Shown here piece after piece: positions 1 through 13,639 of a DNA stretch of 63,265 nucleotides. The translations under genes were made by a program, and so were the position numbers. Numbering within the stretch: the stretch's first letter is position 1; each line of letters begins with the position of its first letter. The DNA comes from Neelides folsomi. Taxonomy: Eukaryota; Arthropoda; Collembola; Neelipleona; Neelidae. Below the pieces are notes generated by a model, which saw only the letters and a program-made list of their open reading frames with translations, searched no databases and had not been told where the DNA came from. Where the stretch lies: assembly GCA_034687125.1 (NCBI GenBank), contig JAQGBZ010000360.1, positions 1 through 63,265 of the forward strand, in the 5' to 3' direction.

Positions 1-63
1 CAAGACAACGAACCAACGAAGGAGACAAAACCAATCAGTCGATTCAAACAAAATCAAATGTGA
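1..63 (+). CDS. possible 3' end of an upstream gene (partial)
   Basis: The first 63 bases read as an open frame of 20 codons ending in TGA, and the composition is much less AT-rich than the DNA that follows. The residues are hydrophilic (Glu, Lys, Thr, Gln), like the tail of a soluble protein. The gene would run in from the left of the window. There is no family signal, so this is a composition-based guess; it could also be non-coding. Confidence 0.3.
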   Translation, partial: QDNEPTKETKPISRFKQNQM

Positions 64-723
64 TCAATTTTATCAACGTTTTCATTTATTCAATTTTAAT
101 TGATAAAATTTTATTTCTTCCTTTATGTATGAACCTACATAATTTATTATCCATTTTGTATTATTTGTTAAGATGTATTATTATTGAAAAAAAATACTCG
201 CTCCGAAATAAATAATATGCTTAATATTTCGTACCGTACCTTAATATTTCGTAACAAGCGGATTCATTATCAATCCAATTTAATTTAATGAATCTGTAAT
301 CAAATTAGCATTCTTTCAATAAAGTAACGAAATTTGATAATTTCATGTTTTTACAACTATTTAATCTAAAACTTATTTCAGCTATACTTATACATATAAC
401 ATATACCATATTTCTTCCTTAATTCACGTTCATATTTAATAGTTATTAAAACGTAAATAATATATCGAGGAATCTTACATTTATTTTTTGGAAATTCCAT
501 CATAGAATTTTTTCTCATTTTGCACAATGTCGATTTCCGATCCTAAAGTCTGCGTTCTCCTATGCAATACATTCAAACTCACCTTTAGTCGTTTTCATAT
601 TATTTATTTCTTTCGTCGGCATTCGGCTTCATCGGTTCTTCATCATTAATAATTGACTTTTGACTAAACTGACTAATTAAAACGGAGTAATACTCATTAA
701 ATTTATTAACAAATTTTTATCAA
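64..723. other. intergenic, upstream of TFIP11
   Basis: AT-rich DNA with no convincing exon on either strand. It must contain the 5' untranslated region and promoter of the TFIP11 gene; I see no clear TATA box. Confidence 0.6.
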
Positions 724-3700
724 ATGGACGACGAAGAAGTATTACGGTTTGAAATAACCGATCGCGACTTAGCAGAGGAACTTGATCCAAATGTATTTTC
801 ACGAAGACGCAATCAAACAAGAGAACATCAGATTTACGGTATTATACCTTTTTATTTTAAATAAAATAATTAATACTTTGTATAAATTTAACATAGATTT
901 AATATTCATTGTACCACAAAATTATATAAGATTTTACAATTTGGATATGGAATGAATTATGAATTATTATTTTATCGTGTGATTAAATTTATTCTAACGG
1001 ACTTTTTAATTATTGTTTAAGGTGTTTGGGCTGAAAGCGATGATGATGAGCGTCCCGGTCCTTCAACATCAAGAGGAAGTTCTTCCAAAGGTGGAATGAT
1101 TTCCTTCGTCTCAGGAGGACTTCAAAAGACGAAGGAAGAACAAGCAGAAGAGGCAAAGGACAAAGAAGATAAAGGTTCTTCTTCATCGAGGTAAAAAATA
1201 GATTTATTATCAAATGCATTATTGAAAGAATATTTAATTAACAATATTTATATTTTATATGTATTATAAAACAACTCACAATTAAAATGTGCCAATTAAA
1301 ATTAAATATTTTGATCAAATTATAATGCTAATAAATGTTTTAAAAATTTTGTAGTGAAGATGAAGTTGAATTTGTAAAATTTGCTCAACTTGACATGACC
1401 GCCGGCCTCCGAAACAACAATCCCACCAAGGGCCTTGAAATGTATGGAAAAGGAGCCAAAATGGCGATGGCCATGGGATTCCAACCTGGGAAAGGACTTG
1501 GAAAAGAACTTCAAGGAATTCATGCCCCAATCGTTGCAGCTGTGAGAAAAGGCCGAGGAGCCATTGGATTGTACGGGAAAGAAAAACAGCAAGCTCCGGC
1601 CCTCCAACCGACAATGAAGGAAGAACCGAAGAAAAAAGGCCAGGCGAGTCAATGGAAAAAGACAGAAGGGAAACGAGTTGAATATCGAGTCATAACTGCA
1701 GACGAAGTTTTGGAAAAGAAAACCTACCGTGTTCGGACTGATGGAGGAGCTTTGGCAAAAGTTAAAGTTATTGACATGCGGGGACCAGAAGAAAGAGTTC
1801 TTTCTGGATATCATGCAATTTCTGGTCAACAGCGACCAGCGGATGAGGAAACTCCTAAAGCTTCTTTCCATCTTGATGAACTTTTACACAATTTGTCAAT
1901 TTTGAAATCCAAGGCTGAAGATGTAATTCAACATTATTCCATTAATTATTAAATCTGTTTAATATATCTTTTACATTTTAATTTTTAATGTGGATTTAAC
2001 TTATAATTGTGTTTTCAATAGGACATTTTAAGAAAAGAACGAGGAGTTCGAGAGCGAATCGAGCAAAAAGAAGTCAACGAAGAAGAATTAACTCGCTTGG
2101 GCGACCGACTTGAAAAAGAACATGCAGCGGAAGAAAGGGTCAAAAGAGCAATCGTTTTATTAGAAAATCTAAATGATTCACCAAATCTCTTATTGTCGCT
2201 AGCAAAAATTAAAGTAAGTATTAAATTATTCAATTGTTTAATTAACTATTTAAATGTAGGAATCAATTTATTTAACATTAATATAGCAATTTTCACTTCA
2301 GTCATTTACTTAAATTTTACATGTGGGGACAAGTTTTGCATCTGAACAATTCTACTAACTATTTATTAATATTATTAAATTATAATGATTTAATTTGGGT
2401 GACTTTTTCAAATCCATATTAAATAAGCAAATCCTTATAGATTTTAACCTTTCCTTTTATTACAGAGAGAATGTCCAGAAGAATGGGAGCTTCATGATTT
2501 GTCTTCGTTGGTTCCTGCCTTGGCCACTCCAATAATCAAAGATGAACTTCGTTTGTGGGACCCGTTGAGATCTCCAGTCGGGGCTGTGGAAATTCTTATG
2601 GATTGGGGCGGACTTCTTCCAACTTCTTCGGTCCAATACCATGCTCTGTTATGGGAAGCATGGATGCCCAGCATTCGATCTGGAATCATCAGATGGAACA
2701 CAAAAGATCCAGAACCACTAATTGAACTCCTCCAAATCTCAGGTCAATTAGTTCCTCCATGGCTCATCGCCCACATCCTTGAAAGTCTCGTGATGCCTAA
2801 ATTATTAAGTGAAGTTGAAGCATGGGATCCTCAAAGTGATCCAGTTCCGATCCATGCTTGGCTTCATCCGTGGATTCCAGTACTTGGATCTCATCGTTTA
2901 GAAACTGTTTATCCAACAATTAGGAAGAAACTCGGGGCAGCGTTGGTCGGATGGGATCCAATGGATGCTTCAGGGAAAGAAATCCTCCGACCTTGGGCTG
3001 AAGTTTTTACCAGAGGGGCCTTTGAAGCATTTTTGGTCCGACATATTTTACCCAAACTTGTTGAACTCGTCTCGAGGGTTGATGTAGCCGGGGGCGGAGG
3101 ACTCGAAGGAATTTTCTCTTGGGCTGATTTGACCCCTCCACATATTATGGGTCAAATACTAGAAAAAGGATTCTTCCCAAGATGGGAAACATTCTTGATT
3201 GGATGGCTTTCGCAAGGACCTGATTTGGCAAGAGTGCGGGATTGGTATGCTTCATGGAGGGCTCATTTTCCTCCACAAATTCTGGCAATTCCGGCTGTTA
3301 CTCGTAAGTCGAATAATTAAAATAATTTATTTATTTATTGAAATGCTTAATTGATTATAGTTTATGAATTTCCGTGTATGATTAAAATTAAAATTAATAT
3401 TTAATTTTAATTTAATTTTAATTTATTATTTAACAGATGGATTGGCGAAAGGATTGGAAGCAATGGGCCGTGCATTAGAAGGCGGAGATGTTCCAGTTGC
3501 ACCACAAATACGGGAATGGACGATTGGAGCGCGGGCTGGACCTGGAGCTCCGGATGCGTTTAGACATCTTGTTCAAATGAAGTTGGAAGAAGCAGGGATT
3601 CTCTTTGTTCCTGCTGGAAGAAACGAAGCTGGAAATGCTTTGTATCGATGTGCGAATATTCTCATGTACATGTCTGGAAATGTCATTTTTGCTGAAAGGA

Positions 3701-3759
3701 ACGGGGAATGGATTCCTCTCTCCTTACCTTCACTATTATCATTAGCCACTCAACATTAG
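724..3759 (+). CDS. TFIP11: tuftelin-interacting protein 11 (spliceosome disassembly G-patch protein)
   Basis: Six exons: 724-838, 1022-1190, 1355-1922, 2022-2213, 2466-3303 and 3437-3759. All joins keep phase and give 734 aa. The N-terminal acidic TIP_N region includes the family string YGVWAESDDDE. A G-patch follows at about residues 117-165 (GLEMYGKGAKMAMAMGF, then GKGLGKELQGI). A coiled stretch and a long GCFC-type domain rich in Trp and Pro (WDPLRSP, WMPSIRSG, HAWLHPWIP) fill the rest. In other animals TFIP11 (yeast Ntr1 counterpart) is nuclear and recruits and activates the DHX15 helicase through the G-patch to take apart the intron-lariat spliceosome. Human TFIP11 is somewhat longer (about 837 aa). 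The ATG at 724 is chosen because it opens directly into the conserved acidic N-terminus. Family assignment is firm; the functional role is inferred from orthology. Confidence 0.95.
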
Positions 3760-4338
3760 TGAGGTGATTTGATTTTAGTTTATTTTAATCAATAATTAAG
3801 ATTTGTCTATATAATTATTGTTATATTTCATATTTGAAGTTTATATTTTTTTATATTTATTTCATGTAAAGTTTACTTATTAAAATTCAATTTATATATG
3901 CAAGGAGAATATTGTATAACAATATTAAAATTATGCATTAAAGATTTTATCTATAAACTTAAAAGTCTTTTCCTGTTATTATAATTTGCATTTTCCCAAT
4001 CTAATAGTTGGAATAAAAGACATTTTAGGATTAAATGATAAAAATATTGATTATGAACTGAAAGAGCATTGAAGGAAATTAAACATTTTATGACAGATGG
4101 TCAAGATACAATAATTGATTAATCTAATAGAAAATCACAAAAGTTAATGCAAATGCATTAGTAACTATACTTAAGTGAAATCCGATAAATTAATTATCAT
4201 TCTAAATTATCAAGTACATTATTGAAATGTTTATTTATAAGCTTTCACAACTTGGTTCATAAAGCATTCTTAATTTATCTAATATTGCATAAATTGAATG
4301 AAAATTTATTAATTTAATTTAATTAATTATTGTCTAAA
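3760..4338. other. intergenic between TFIP11 and the gustatory receptor
   Basis: AT-rich, no coding signal. It holds the TFIP11 3' UTR and the promoter side of the chemoreceptor gene. Confidence 0.6.
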
Positions 4339-6016
4339 ATGGAAGGAATATTCAAGAAATTCCAAAAGATTTCGAAAAAAGAAGTTTTAGCAAATTCCCT
4401 CGCGTCAATCCGCACTCCTTTCAAGCCCATTGGAGTTTTCGCAAAATATTTCGGTCTTTTCCCAACATGGGAAAACACAATCAAGAAGAAGAGCAATTCT
4501 CCAAGGAATAATCGATCCCGATCATATATGAAATTCCAACGATCGGATTACATCCATACAAGAATCATCACAATCCTCGTGTTGACTGTTTCCATCATTT
4601 GCGGAATGAATCAATCCGCTCTTCTCCGCCGTCTTACAAATGAAAACGAACAAGTCACAGACACAGACACGGACCGTCTTGTAATTACTTCAATGAATTA
4701 CGCCACGCTCCTCGTCGGGCTTTTGACTCTCTTTACATTTCCACGTTGTTGGTCACCGATTATCAAATACATCGACCATGTCGATTCCATCGATCGAGTT
4801 CTCCAATTCCAAGGGAAAAACGCAGAAAAAATATTTGGACGTAAATTGCTTTACATTTTATTAGCAACTTTTGGACTAATTGGGACCGGATATACTTTAC
4901 TTGTAGTATTAGTATTATGTTGGAAAGCTGAATTTCATTTAACTTTAATTGACTGTTTGAGCATTCCACTCCAAACATTTGTTTCAACTGGCCAACTCGT
5001 CCCGACTTTTATGTTCATTTTCTTCCTTCGGGCCATTTCAGTCAGATTGGCCGAATTTAATGAAAAACTTAATGCTTTTATTTCTCCAATTATAACATCG
5101 TTTGCTAATGAGTTTGTGATTCCTGTCGGAGTGAACAAATCATTTGCAATTGACTTTGAAAAGATGAGGATTCTTCATGGGGAAATTAGTTTGCTCATTT
5201 CGGAATGTGGAAATGTTTTTGGATGGCATTTGGTTAGGGATTATTTATTTAACATTGCATGTTTGATCATCAATTTATATTCAATTTTCTTCCTTGAGAA
5301 TGAAATTAAATCTTGGGTGTTTTGGGTGGTCCATCCGGGGATCATTCTTGGATTGGTTTACAAAATGTTTGTCTTGTCTTCTTTTGCTGAGCAAATTGCC
5401 GTGAGAGTTAAAGAACCGCTTGATGAACTTAAAAAAATACCTTTGAATAATTTACCACCAACTGCAAGAAATCAAGTAATGCAAAGAAGTTTTTATTCTT
5501 TTATGTTATTACAGACACTTATTGTTAATTAATAATTTTTAACTTATTATGTTGATTGATCTTTTTGTTATTATTTTTATTATATTTCATGTTTATTTAA
5601 GGTTGAGATTTTCATCAACAAGTTCGAGAATCCAGCCGTTGTGACTGCATGCGGATTTTTTCAAATTAATAGAAAGCTTCTTACAACGGTAAAATCTAAC
5701 ATTACAATGATCACAATATAGCATTTTTAAAAAGTATAACAATATGTATATGTTAAATATTAAACTAATGATCTATACATAGTCCATAGTCAATTGTATT
5801 AGTATAAAGCTTATCTACCTACTTAATTTCTTACATTTATTCTAATTATCTAATTGTAATGTGTTTTATAACTTATTACAGATTTTAGGAGCAATTACAT
5901 TTTACTGTTTTCTATTAATTCAATTCAAAGTACGAGAAATGAACATCAAAAGAGGATATGATAAATTAAAGGAATGTAATATTTCTATTCCATCCTTCAA
6001 GAAAAGGTTTTCCTGA
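4339..6016 (+). CDS. gustatory receptor-like seven-transmembrane chemoreceptor
   Basis: Three exons: a long first exon 4339-5523, then 5602-5688 and 5882-6016, all phase 0, giving 468 aa. I use the ATG at 4339. Hydrophobic segments are spread along the protein as in a seven-helix receptor. The C-terminal two exons carry the gustatory receptor signature: a CGFFQINRKLLTT segment, then helix 7 with TFYCFLLIQF, which fits the TYhhhhhQF motif. The phase-0 introns just before the last helices are typical for arthropod Gr genes. Insect Grs are ligand-gated cation channels with inverted topology in taste neurons; the ligand here cannot be guessed. The N-terminus is long and basic before helix 1 (about 60 residues). 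A possible polyadenylation signal aataaa lies near 6213. Confidence 0.88.
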
Positions 6017-6317
6017 AATTATTGGTATTATATTAAATAATACACCTATGATTAGAATATAACATGTATGGCTTTAACATTTAAAAAAACATACATAAAT
6101 TAGCATCAATTAATTAAGATTTTATTGTAAAAGTATAAAAAACAAAGTGTATTTAATGTGCTAGTGATCCAAAGTCAAAGATACTTTAAAGTAACAACTT
6201 CTGTAATAGTGAATAAAATCGTATTCCATTTGTAAACTTAAAACATTGTTTAAGTAAAGGCATAATATAAGTACTTTAAGTTAAGATTAAGGAAATGTGT
6301 TTTAAAAGTGTTTGTAA

Positions 6318-9006
6318 TTAGTAATACAACATCTTCTTTTTCTCATATGAAAAATTTTCAAATTGAATATGTTTCCTTATTGGATATTCTTTGAGCTCTC
6401 CTTTGATTTCTTGAGACAACAGTTTCCCGAAATCTATCAATTTTCTTAGGACCACTTTAACCTCATCTAAAAACACAAATCATTTTTAGAGCACAATAGA
6501 TTACATCCAAAATACACATTTGTAGTTAAAATGATAAGGTAGTTAAAATGATTTATTTTTAATTTGATGATTGTTTTGTGTTTTTACTCTTTTTACACTA
6601 ATCATGTATTATATATTAAAAAGTGTATTGTTAGTTATATGATTTATGTAAGTATTACAAATTGTAGTAAGAGAATTCTCTTGAGATAAACGGGCCATTG
6701 CCGTGAATAATTTGATTTCTTTAATTTCAAAAATGGATTTCATGAAGCTTGAAAATTCCTCCCGAGTCAAATGCGTTTTTCCTTCAAATGTCTATAAAAA
6801 GTGTAAAAATAATTCACTGTAATTGAAGTATCAAGAATGCGTATATATTTATTCTGCATGAGAGCTGTAATAATACTATAAAAAGTAATTTGAATAAAAA
6901 CTTACTTTCATAAGTAAATTAATGATTTCATGCGTCGTCGCCTTTCTTGATACAAAAGAAGAGAAAATGAGCCGAGGGAGCAACAAAGGACTTGAACCAT
7001 CCCAATCGAACACACAAAGAAACTTTTCAAGTTCTTCTTTTTTGCATTTGAGTAAATTTGAGATCCCAGAATGACTTATGTGCAATTCCAATGGTTTATC
7101 TCTATTTCGATATTCTTCATATATTCTAAAATTCAACAATATAAGGGAAATTATAATTTTTATTCTTACTTCAATTTTAATTATTACATATTTAAATACA
7201 ATTACATTGTATTTAGTAATTGTAATGAATTATGAATAAATGATAATCAGTATTTACCTTTCAATATATGGTTTAAACTTATTAGTTAATTTTGCTTGAT
7301 TCTTCAGAATTTTATGTAATTTTACATAAGCCAATCCATCTGCTATTGAATAATCGGTCAACGGAATTCCAAGTTTTCTAAATGATTTTTTATATTATTA
7401 ATTTAATTACTATTTATTATTAATGCAACAAGTTAAATAAGGTTTGAATTGAATGAATCTTTAACATTTAGCATATAACTAAAGACATTCCATATTTAAG
7501 TAAATATTTACTTGGCCATTAGAATTGAGACATTTTCTGCATAAAGTGCTGGATTATTTCTTTCAGCTTCTGAAGGAATGTAAGGAGGAAGAAACTCAAT
7601 TTCAAACTTTTGAGAAAATGTTGTGAGAAGATACCAAATTGAGACCAAACTGAAATAATGGAAGTTTTATCTAAATTAGCATGAAAGTTAAATATTGTTA
7701 ATTGATATTTCATAAAGATTCTAAACCGATATAATGTTATATAACACCTGCAAAGGGAATTATATCCATAAATATCAAATAATTACTGATTAGTTCCAAT
7801 AAAAGTCCAAGTAATTGGGTCAAAATCTCTCGTTGATTTGTATTTCAAAAGCACAGGTTGGACAGGGACTTTGGGCACAAAAGCTCCTGACTTGAATTTC
7901 ACTAATCCTTCTCGGTTCGTTGTCGTTCCTTCTGGATATATCAGGAGCTAAATAATAAATTATGAATAACTATGAAAATCCCATCTCAATCTTAAATGAT
8001 CATAATACCACAGCGTATTATTATAATTACTATTGTAAATTCCAATTTGCGAAATCATGCTTACTTGATTTGCTCCAACTTTTTGCGTAGCTCTTCGAGA
8101 AATTTCTAACAATGTTGAATTTTGGGAATTTGAATCTCCTCGTTGGACACAAACAGCTTGTGAAATATCAAGCAGATCTAAATAAAGATGAAAAATATAA
8201 AACTTCCAAAAGTACTTTGTACATTAATGAATCCAGTTAATTTAGAAATTACATTAATGGCTTAAAATAAATTAATATTAAATGTGCATACTTCCATAAA
8301 AGGGTATTTTTCTAAGTTCCGCTTTAGCAACAATACTTGGAGCATTAAGAAAAGCCAATAAAATGACATCAATAAATGAAGAATGAGGAGCTCCAACGAG
8401 GATCGGAGCTTCGTTGTAATTCACTCTTTTCCCTTTAACTTCAACCCAATGGAAGCCAATGATGAAAAATATCCCTCGGATCAAAATACGAGAAACAATA
8501 AATCGCGCAATTCTGAAATTAAACGACATTAATTATAATAATCATCACAAGTATACCTAAACAAACTATAATCTATAACTGGTATTGTTGATATTTACTC
8601 AAACGAATGTTAAATCTGTAATTTGTTATTATTATAGTTAAATTTATACAAACCTTCTTGGTAAATTAAATGGTTTTTCTCTGTCAATCGGCGTCATAAA
8701 AGAAACGCCGCTAGCTGCCGCAGCCCATGTTATCAAAACGAGAACAACAATACCAATTATTCGAATAGGAACCAAAAATATTGTCAAGAGCAAAATCTGA
8801 AAAATTAAAAGCACCAACATTAATAATCCTATATGATAAATAATTCTAATTAATTATGAAATTAAACATTGGTCATTTAAATAATTAATTAACAGTGTAA
8901 TTTGTTTTCTTACCCTTAATTGATCTTGAATTGTAAGATGAGTCTTTTGGAAAAAAGGATTAAGGGGAATTTCGTCTTTTCGCTTCGGCTTGCCCCATTG
9001 AGACAT
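6318..9006 (-). CDS. lysophosphatidylcholine acyltransferase (LPCAT1/2-like)
   Basis: Ten exons from right to left: 9006-8914, 8796-8654, 8512-8292, 8177-8065, 7947-7787, 7649-7512, 7377-7258, 7125-6906, 6791-6659 and 6466-6318. They give 496 aa, close to human LPCAT1/2 (about 534-544). A transmembrane segment sits in exon 2. The acyltransferase motif HXXXXD is present as APHSSFID in exon 3, and the substrate motif as YPEGTTTNREGLVKFKSGAF in exon 5. The C-terminal third corresponds to the EF-hand region of LPCATs, but I see no complete calcium loop (FDWDGSS is a partial one). The enzyme would transfer acyl-CoA to lysophospholipid at the ER or lipid droplets. An alternative upstream start at 9072 would add 22 mostly hydrophobic residues. 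The exon 9 donor (tttgtaata) is weak but is the only one giving an open last exon. Confidence 0.9.
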
Positions 9007-10262
9007 CTTAAATAACAGCAAAGGGAATCTTAAAATAATAATGAATCCTATCTTATTGAGTGTTGGGTTCAAAGTAGTCCAATAGAGATTAACACGTTGA
9101 ATAAAAGACTCCTTTTTACTTTAACCTTAACTTCGTGAGCTTTTTATTCTCTTTCTTATAATGTCCGACTCCTTACTATACAAGTAGTAATGCTATTTTT
9201 ATAAAGAAAACCAATTAGATATAAGTTCAACAATTGCAAAGGACCTTCCATACACTTTTTGCTTATTTTATCATTTTTTGGACTGGTAATGAGTGTTGTG
9301 GTTTAAAGAAATGCAGTTTGGAAAAAGATCTTAAATCTCCAGACATCATCCGGCCTGCGTGTGTTTACTGGAAGAATATCCGGAGAATAAATTGAAGGAT
9401 TTATGCTTCGCATCTCACAATTATCTCCACCATCTCTTTTTCATCACGATGCCATCAAAAATGTCTTATGTCATTTTTATTCACCTTTATACTAAACCAG
9501 ATAATATCCATAATTATTATATTTTTATAAAGTGTTCCTTTTCTCATATCATTATTAATTGCAATTAAATATTTTATGTAATAACTACAGGTAAATAATT
9601 CATATTTTTCACATATCTCAAATACCATGTTTATATTCAGATTGCACATGCAAGTCGTGAGATTGAATATTACAACTCTTGCATATAAGTAACATGTCAT
9701 ATTTATGTTTGATATTTGATACGCGTGTTGTGTAGTGTGGGAATAAGTTCAATAAAAACGTGTTTATCAAACATTTATTAAAAGTCTCATGATTCCTATG
9801 CATTTCATATTGTAACATTATAAGTTTTTTTTATTGGTTAAGCTTCATTCGTCATTAATGAATTGAATTGAAAGGTAGAGAGGTTGTGCTACATGATTGT
9901 ATTATTTATATACTAAATTGCATATGGTACTCATACAGTATAAATCTAACGAAAGAGTTCTGAATAAGTGAATATTGTTCAGACTCCGAAGGTCATTTTC
10001 CACTGGAACAGATGGGATCTTTTCACTCACCAACTCAACTCACATTTATTAGATAGGACTGATATGCCAAAACTGGAGAGCAAAGTTTAAATTCTAATCT
10101 CAGAGTTCAATTTCATTAACGTGGATAAATTCCTTATCATTTGCACTTTGTTTCGTATGGAAGGAATCCTTTGCAGACGTGCAAATGTAGGTAAACTCAA
10201 TTGTGTATAAAAGCTTTAAATCCACTTTAAATTCCAACTCAAAAATCCAACAAAATCTTAAA
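9007..10262. other. head-to-head intergenic region between LPCAT and FATP genes
   Basis: About 1.25 kb of AT-rich DNA without a supported exon. It separates two divergently transcribed lipid genes and so should hold both promoters. A short upstream FATP exon could be hidden here, because the FATP model lacks the usual N-terminal transmembrane segment. Confidence 0.55.
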
Positions 10263-13200
10263 ATGCTTGAAGGAGTAAAGAAAGTAGTAAAAGACATTAG
10301 GTAAAGACACTAGATTTATAAATTTTCATCAAATCATAAAATATCTTCTAATTAATTGTCAAATATTGTCAATTATTGGTTCTACTATATTTTTTGTAAA
10401 TGATTAAATTACTAGATTTACTAAGACAGTTGTGACTCAATTGGCCCAATTTCGGAAAGCGGAGAAGAATCATGAAAACGTTGGAAAGTTGTTTGACAAA
10501 ATTGCGGAAAAAACACCAAACAAAGTTTGCTTCTACTTTAATGATGAACAATGGACTTTTAAAAAGGTTTGTAATTTAATGCATTAATTAATATTTAGTT
10601 TTTAAATTTTATATAAATCTTATAAGAATTTTAACTTGTAAAAGGTTCAAGATACCAGTAACAAAATTGGAAATTATTTTGCAAGTGAGGGATTGAGTAA
10701 AGGGGATTCAATTTCTTTGTTTATGGAAAATAGACCTCAATACATTTGCACATGGTTGGGATTAAGCAAAGTGAGCATTTAATATTTAATAATTATTCCT
10801 TATATATTTTTATGTCACGAAAATGATTCTATTTTATGTATAATATCATCAAAATAATAAAAAATTCTTACTTTAAAAGATCGGAGTAATTCCAGCACTT
10901 ATTAATTACAATTTGAGATCAAAATCCCTGAAGCATTCAATTGATGTTGCAAAGTCAAAAGGAATTATTTACGGCACTGAACTTTCGCCAGGTCTGCATT
11001 AACAAATCTTTATTACATTAACTTTTATTTATGTCAATATAAGCGAAAATTGACAATTTAAAATAAAGTAAAATAAAATAAAAGTTCAATTAATTAATTA
11101 TTTATATTTAATTCCAATTTAGCTGTTCGAGAATTGTACCCCGGTGGAAGTAAAGAATTTCCTCTTTATGCCTCCGGTCTTTCCACACAGAATGAAATTG
11201 AAAGCAAAGATCTTGACTCACTTTTATCTTCAGTCACAACAGAAACACCTTCAGCTCAAAAAGAACTCGATTTACACGATAATCTTTTTTACATTTACAC
11301 ATCAGGAACAACTGTAAGAAACAACCATACACATTGATAAATCATTAACATTACCTTTTTTATTTATATGACCTATCATAACGAAAATAACGATTGACAT
11401 CATTTTAATGTTTTGTTATTTTGTGTTATACAAATATTTGTAATTTGATAACATACATTTTATACGTTTCAGGGTCTTCCAAAGGCTTCGATTATTAAAC
11501 ACGCGAGGTTTGATAACAATCCATATTATTAATAATTCCTAAATAACAATAAAAATGATTGTTAAAACATGATGTATTAGTAACAATACAAAGTACTGTA
11601 TATGGTAAATATACTAATAGGTCAATAAAAATATTATATAGATTTTTCACCATTTCTGTTATGCCAAAATGCTTCGTTGGTGCAACTGAAGATGATGTTG
11701 TTTATTGCACACTTCCTTTGTATCATTCTTCTGGAGGAATCCTCGGAGTTGGTCAAGCAATTGTGAACGGATCGTCTCTGGTCATAAGAAACAAATTTTC
11801 TGCAACCAATTTCTGGAAAGATTGCATCAATTATAAAGTCACAGTAAGTTCATTTGATATTTGGGGAAATTGAGCAAGGAGCCGTTTGGAATTAAAAATA
11901 ATTTGTAAATTATTATAAAATAAACATTTAGAAATATGGATGCGTTCTGCTCAATTAATAAAAACCATTTAACTGAAATTTACAGATATGATCATTTTCT
12001 ATTTTCAGTGGGCACAATATATGGGGGAAACTTGCAGATATCTTTTAAGAACTCCAAAAGTTCCTGAAGAAACTCAACATAATCTGAAATTGATTCTGGG
12101 AAACGGTTAGTATAAACTTCCAGTATTATAATTTATAATTCAACTACGAATCGTAAGAAAAAGTTTTTAAATATATTTCTTGTTTTTTTAATGAAAAGGT
12201 TTAAGACCTGAAATCTGGAAAGAGTTTGTTGAGAGGTTCAAAATTCCAAGAGTTTGTGAATTTTACGGATCTACTGAAGGAAATGCCAACTTGAGTAAAA
12301 ACGATTTTTATTTTAACCGTTTAATGTAACATAATTAAATAACTACTAACAATTCAAAATGTATAAATTACCTTTTTTGAATAACTTTAACTTGATTTTG
12401 ACAGTTAATGTGGACAATAAGTTTGGAGCGAGTGGATACATTCCTGGAACATTCGCAAAACATTATCCGCTCACTTTGTTCAAATTAGATGAATCTGGAG
12501 ATGTTGTGAGAGACAAGACTGGTTTGGCTGTCAAGTGCGAACCAAATGAAGTTGGTGAATTGATGGCTAAAATTATCAAAAATCACCCAACAAGAGATTT
12601 CAAAGGGTAATACATTAATTAATTTTCTAGTTATTAAACTACCAATAAAGAATTCTATTTTTTATGAAATTATGAAAAAAATTGTAATCTAGAAAAGTTT
12701 TCTTTAAAATAAAATAATTTTTCGTATTTTCTAGTTACGCGTCAGATGAAGCTGCCAATAAGAAGAAAATTTTGAATGATGTTTTTGAGAAAGGAGATTC
12801 TGCTTTTAGAACAGGTTGGTAAAATACAAGACTAAAATGATTCGTAACAATTCTGACATTAAAGTAAATACAGATATTATGTTAATTGATGTTCAATTAT
12901 CAAAGTAACGTTCTTTTAGGTGATTTGTTCACGAAGGATGCCGATGGAAATTATTTCTTCAGAGATCGAATGGGCGACACTTTCAGATGGAAAGGAGAAA
13001 ACGTGTCAAGTGCAGAAGTTGAATATGTCATCAGCAACATTGCCGGGCTCAAAGACGCAGTCGTGTTCGGAGTCAAAATCCCAAATAGAGACGGACAAGC
13101 GGGAATGGTCGTAATTGCCGATCCCGAAGGAACTTTAAATTTGAATGAACTCTCTGAACAAATAACGAAGCAACTTCCTCACTATGCTCGCCCTGTCTTT

Positions 13201-13513
13201 CTTAGAATAACTCCCCAGATTGAAATCACAGGTTTGACTTAATACCAAACGATGGCCAATTGCCAATTAATTAAATCTATTCTAGCAATTATATCAATTA
13301 ATAATTATCAATTAAAATGGATTAAAAACATTTAATTCAATTATTAAACTCTTTATTATAGGAACTCACAAGATGATGAAGACAGACTTACAAAAAGCAG
13401 GATTTGATTTGAAGAATACAAAGGACAAAATTTACTTTTTCAAAGAAGGCAAATACGTTCAATTGGATCAACAATTGTATGAAGAGATTATCAACGATAA
13501 ACTGAAATTTTAA
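10263..13513 (+). CDS. long-chain fatty acid transport protein / very-long-chain acyl-CoA synthetase (SLC27 family)
   Basis: Thirteen exons: 10263-10300, 10416-10566, 10645-10770, 10880-10991, 11123-11313, 11473-11507, 11642-11843, 12009-12105, 12199-12294, 12405-12606, 12735-12814, 12920-13231 and 13362-13513. They give 597 aa. The AMP-binding motif reads YIYTSGTT then GLPKASIIKH across exons 5-6. The acyl-adenylate motif FYGSTEGN is in exon 9, and the FATP/VLACS region GDLFTKDADGNYFFRDRMGD followed by FRWKGENVSSAEVE is in exon 12. FATPs sit in plasma or ER membrane and couple fatty-acid uptake to CoA activation. Vertebrate members have about 40-50 more N-terminal residues with a membrane helix, so an upstream exon may be missing and the ATG at 10263 is provisional. 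Several introns are under 100 bp. It ends tail to tail with the next gene, 126 bp away. Confidence 0.92.
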
Positions 13514-13639
13514 TAACAAAATTGATTATGAAATAAATGAGAATATTTTCTTAAAACTCGATCTTAAATTATTTAAACTAATATTTAGTTAATTGAAGTA
13601 TATAATTTAAAATTATGCCACAATAAGTTCAAAAAAGTA

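Noticed and set aside
1320..1871. 183-residue minus-strand open frame
   Set aside because: Shadow of the TFIP11 G-patch exon on the opposite strand.
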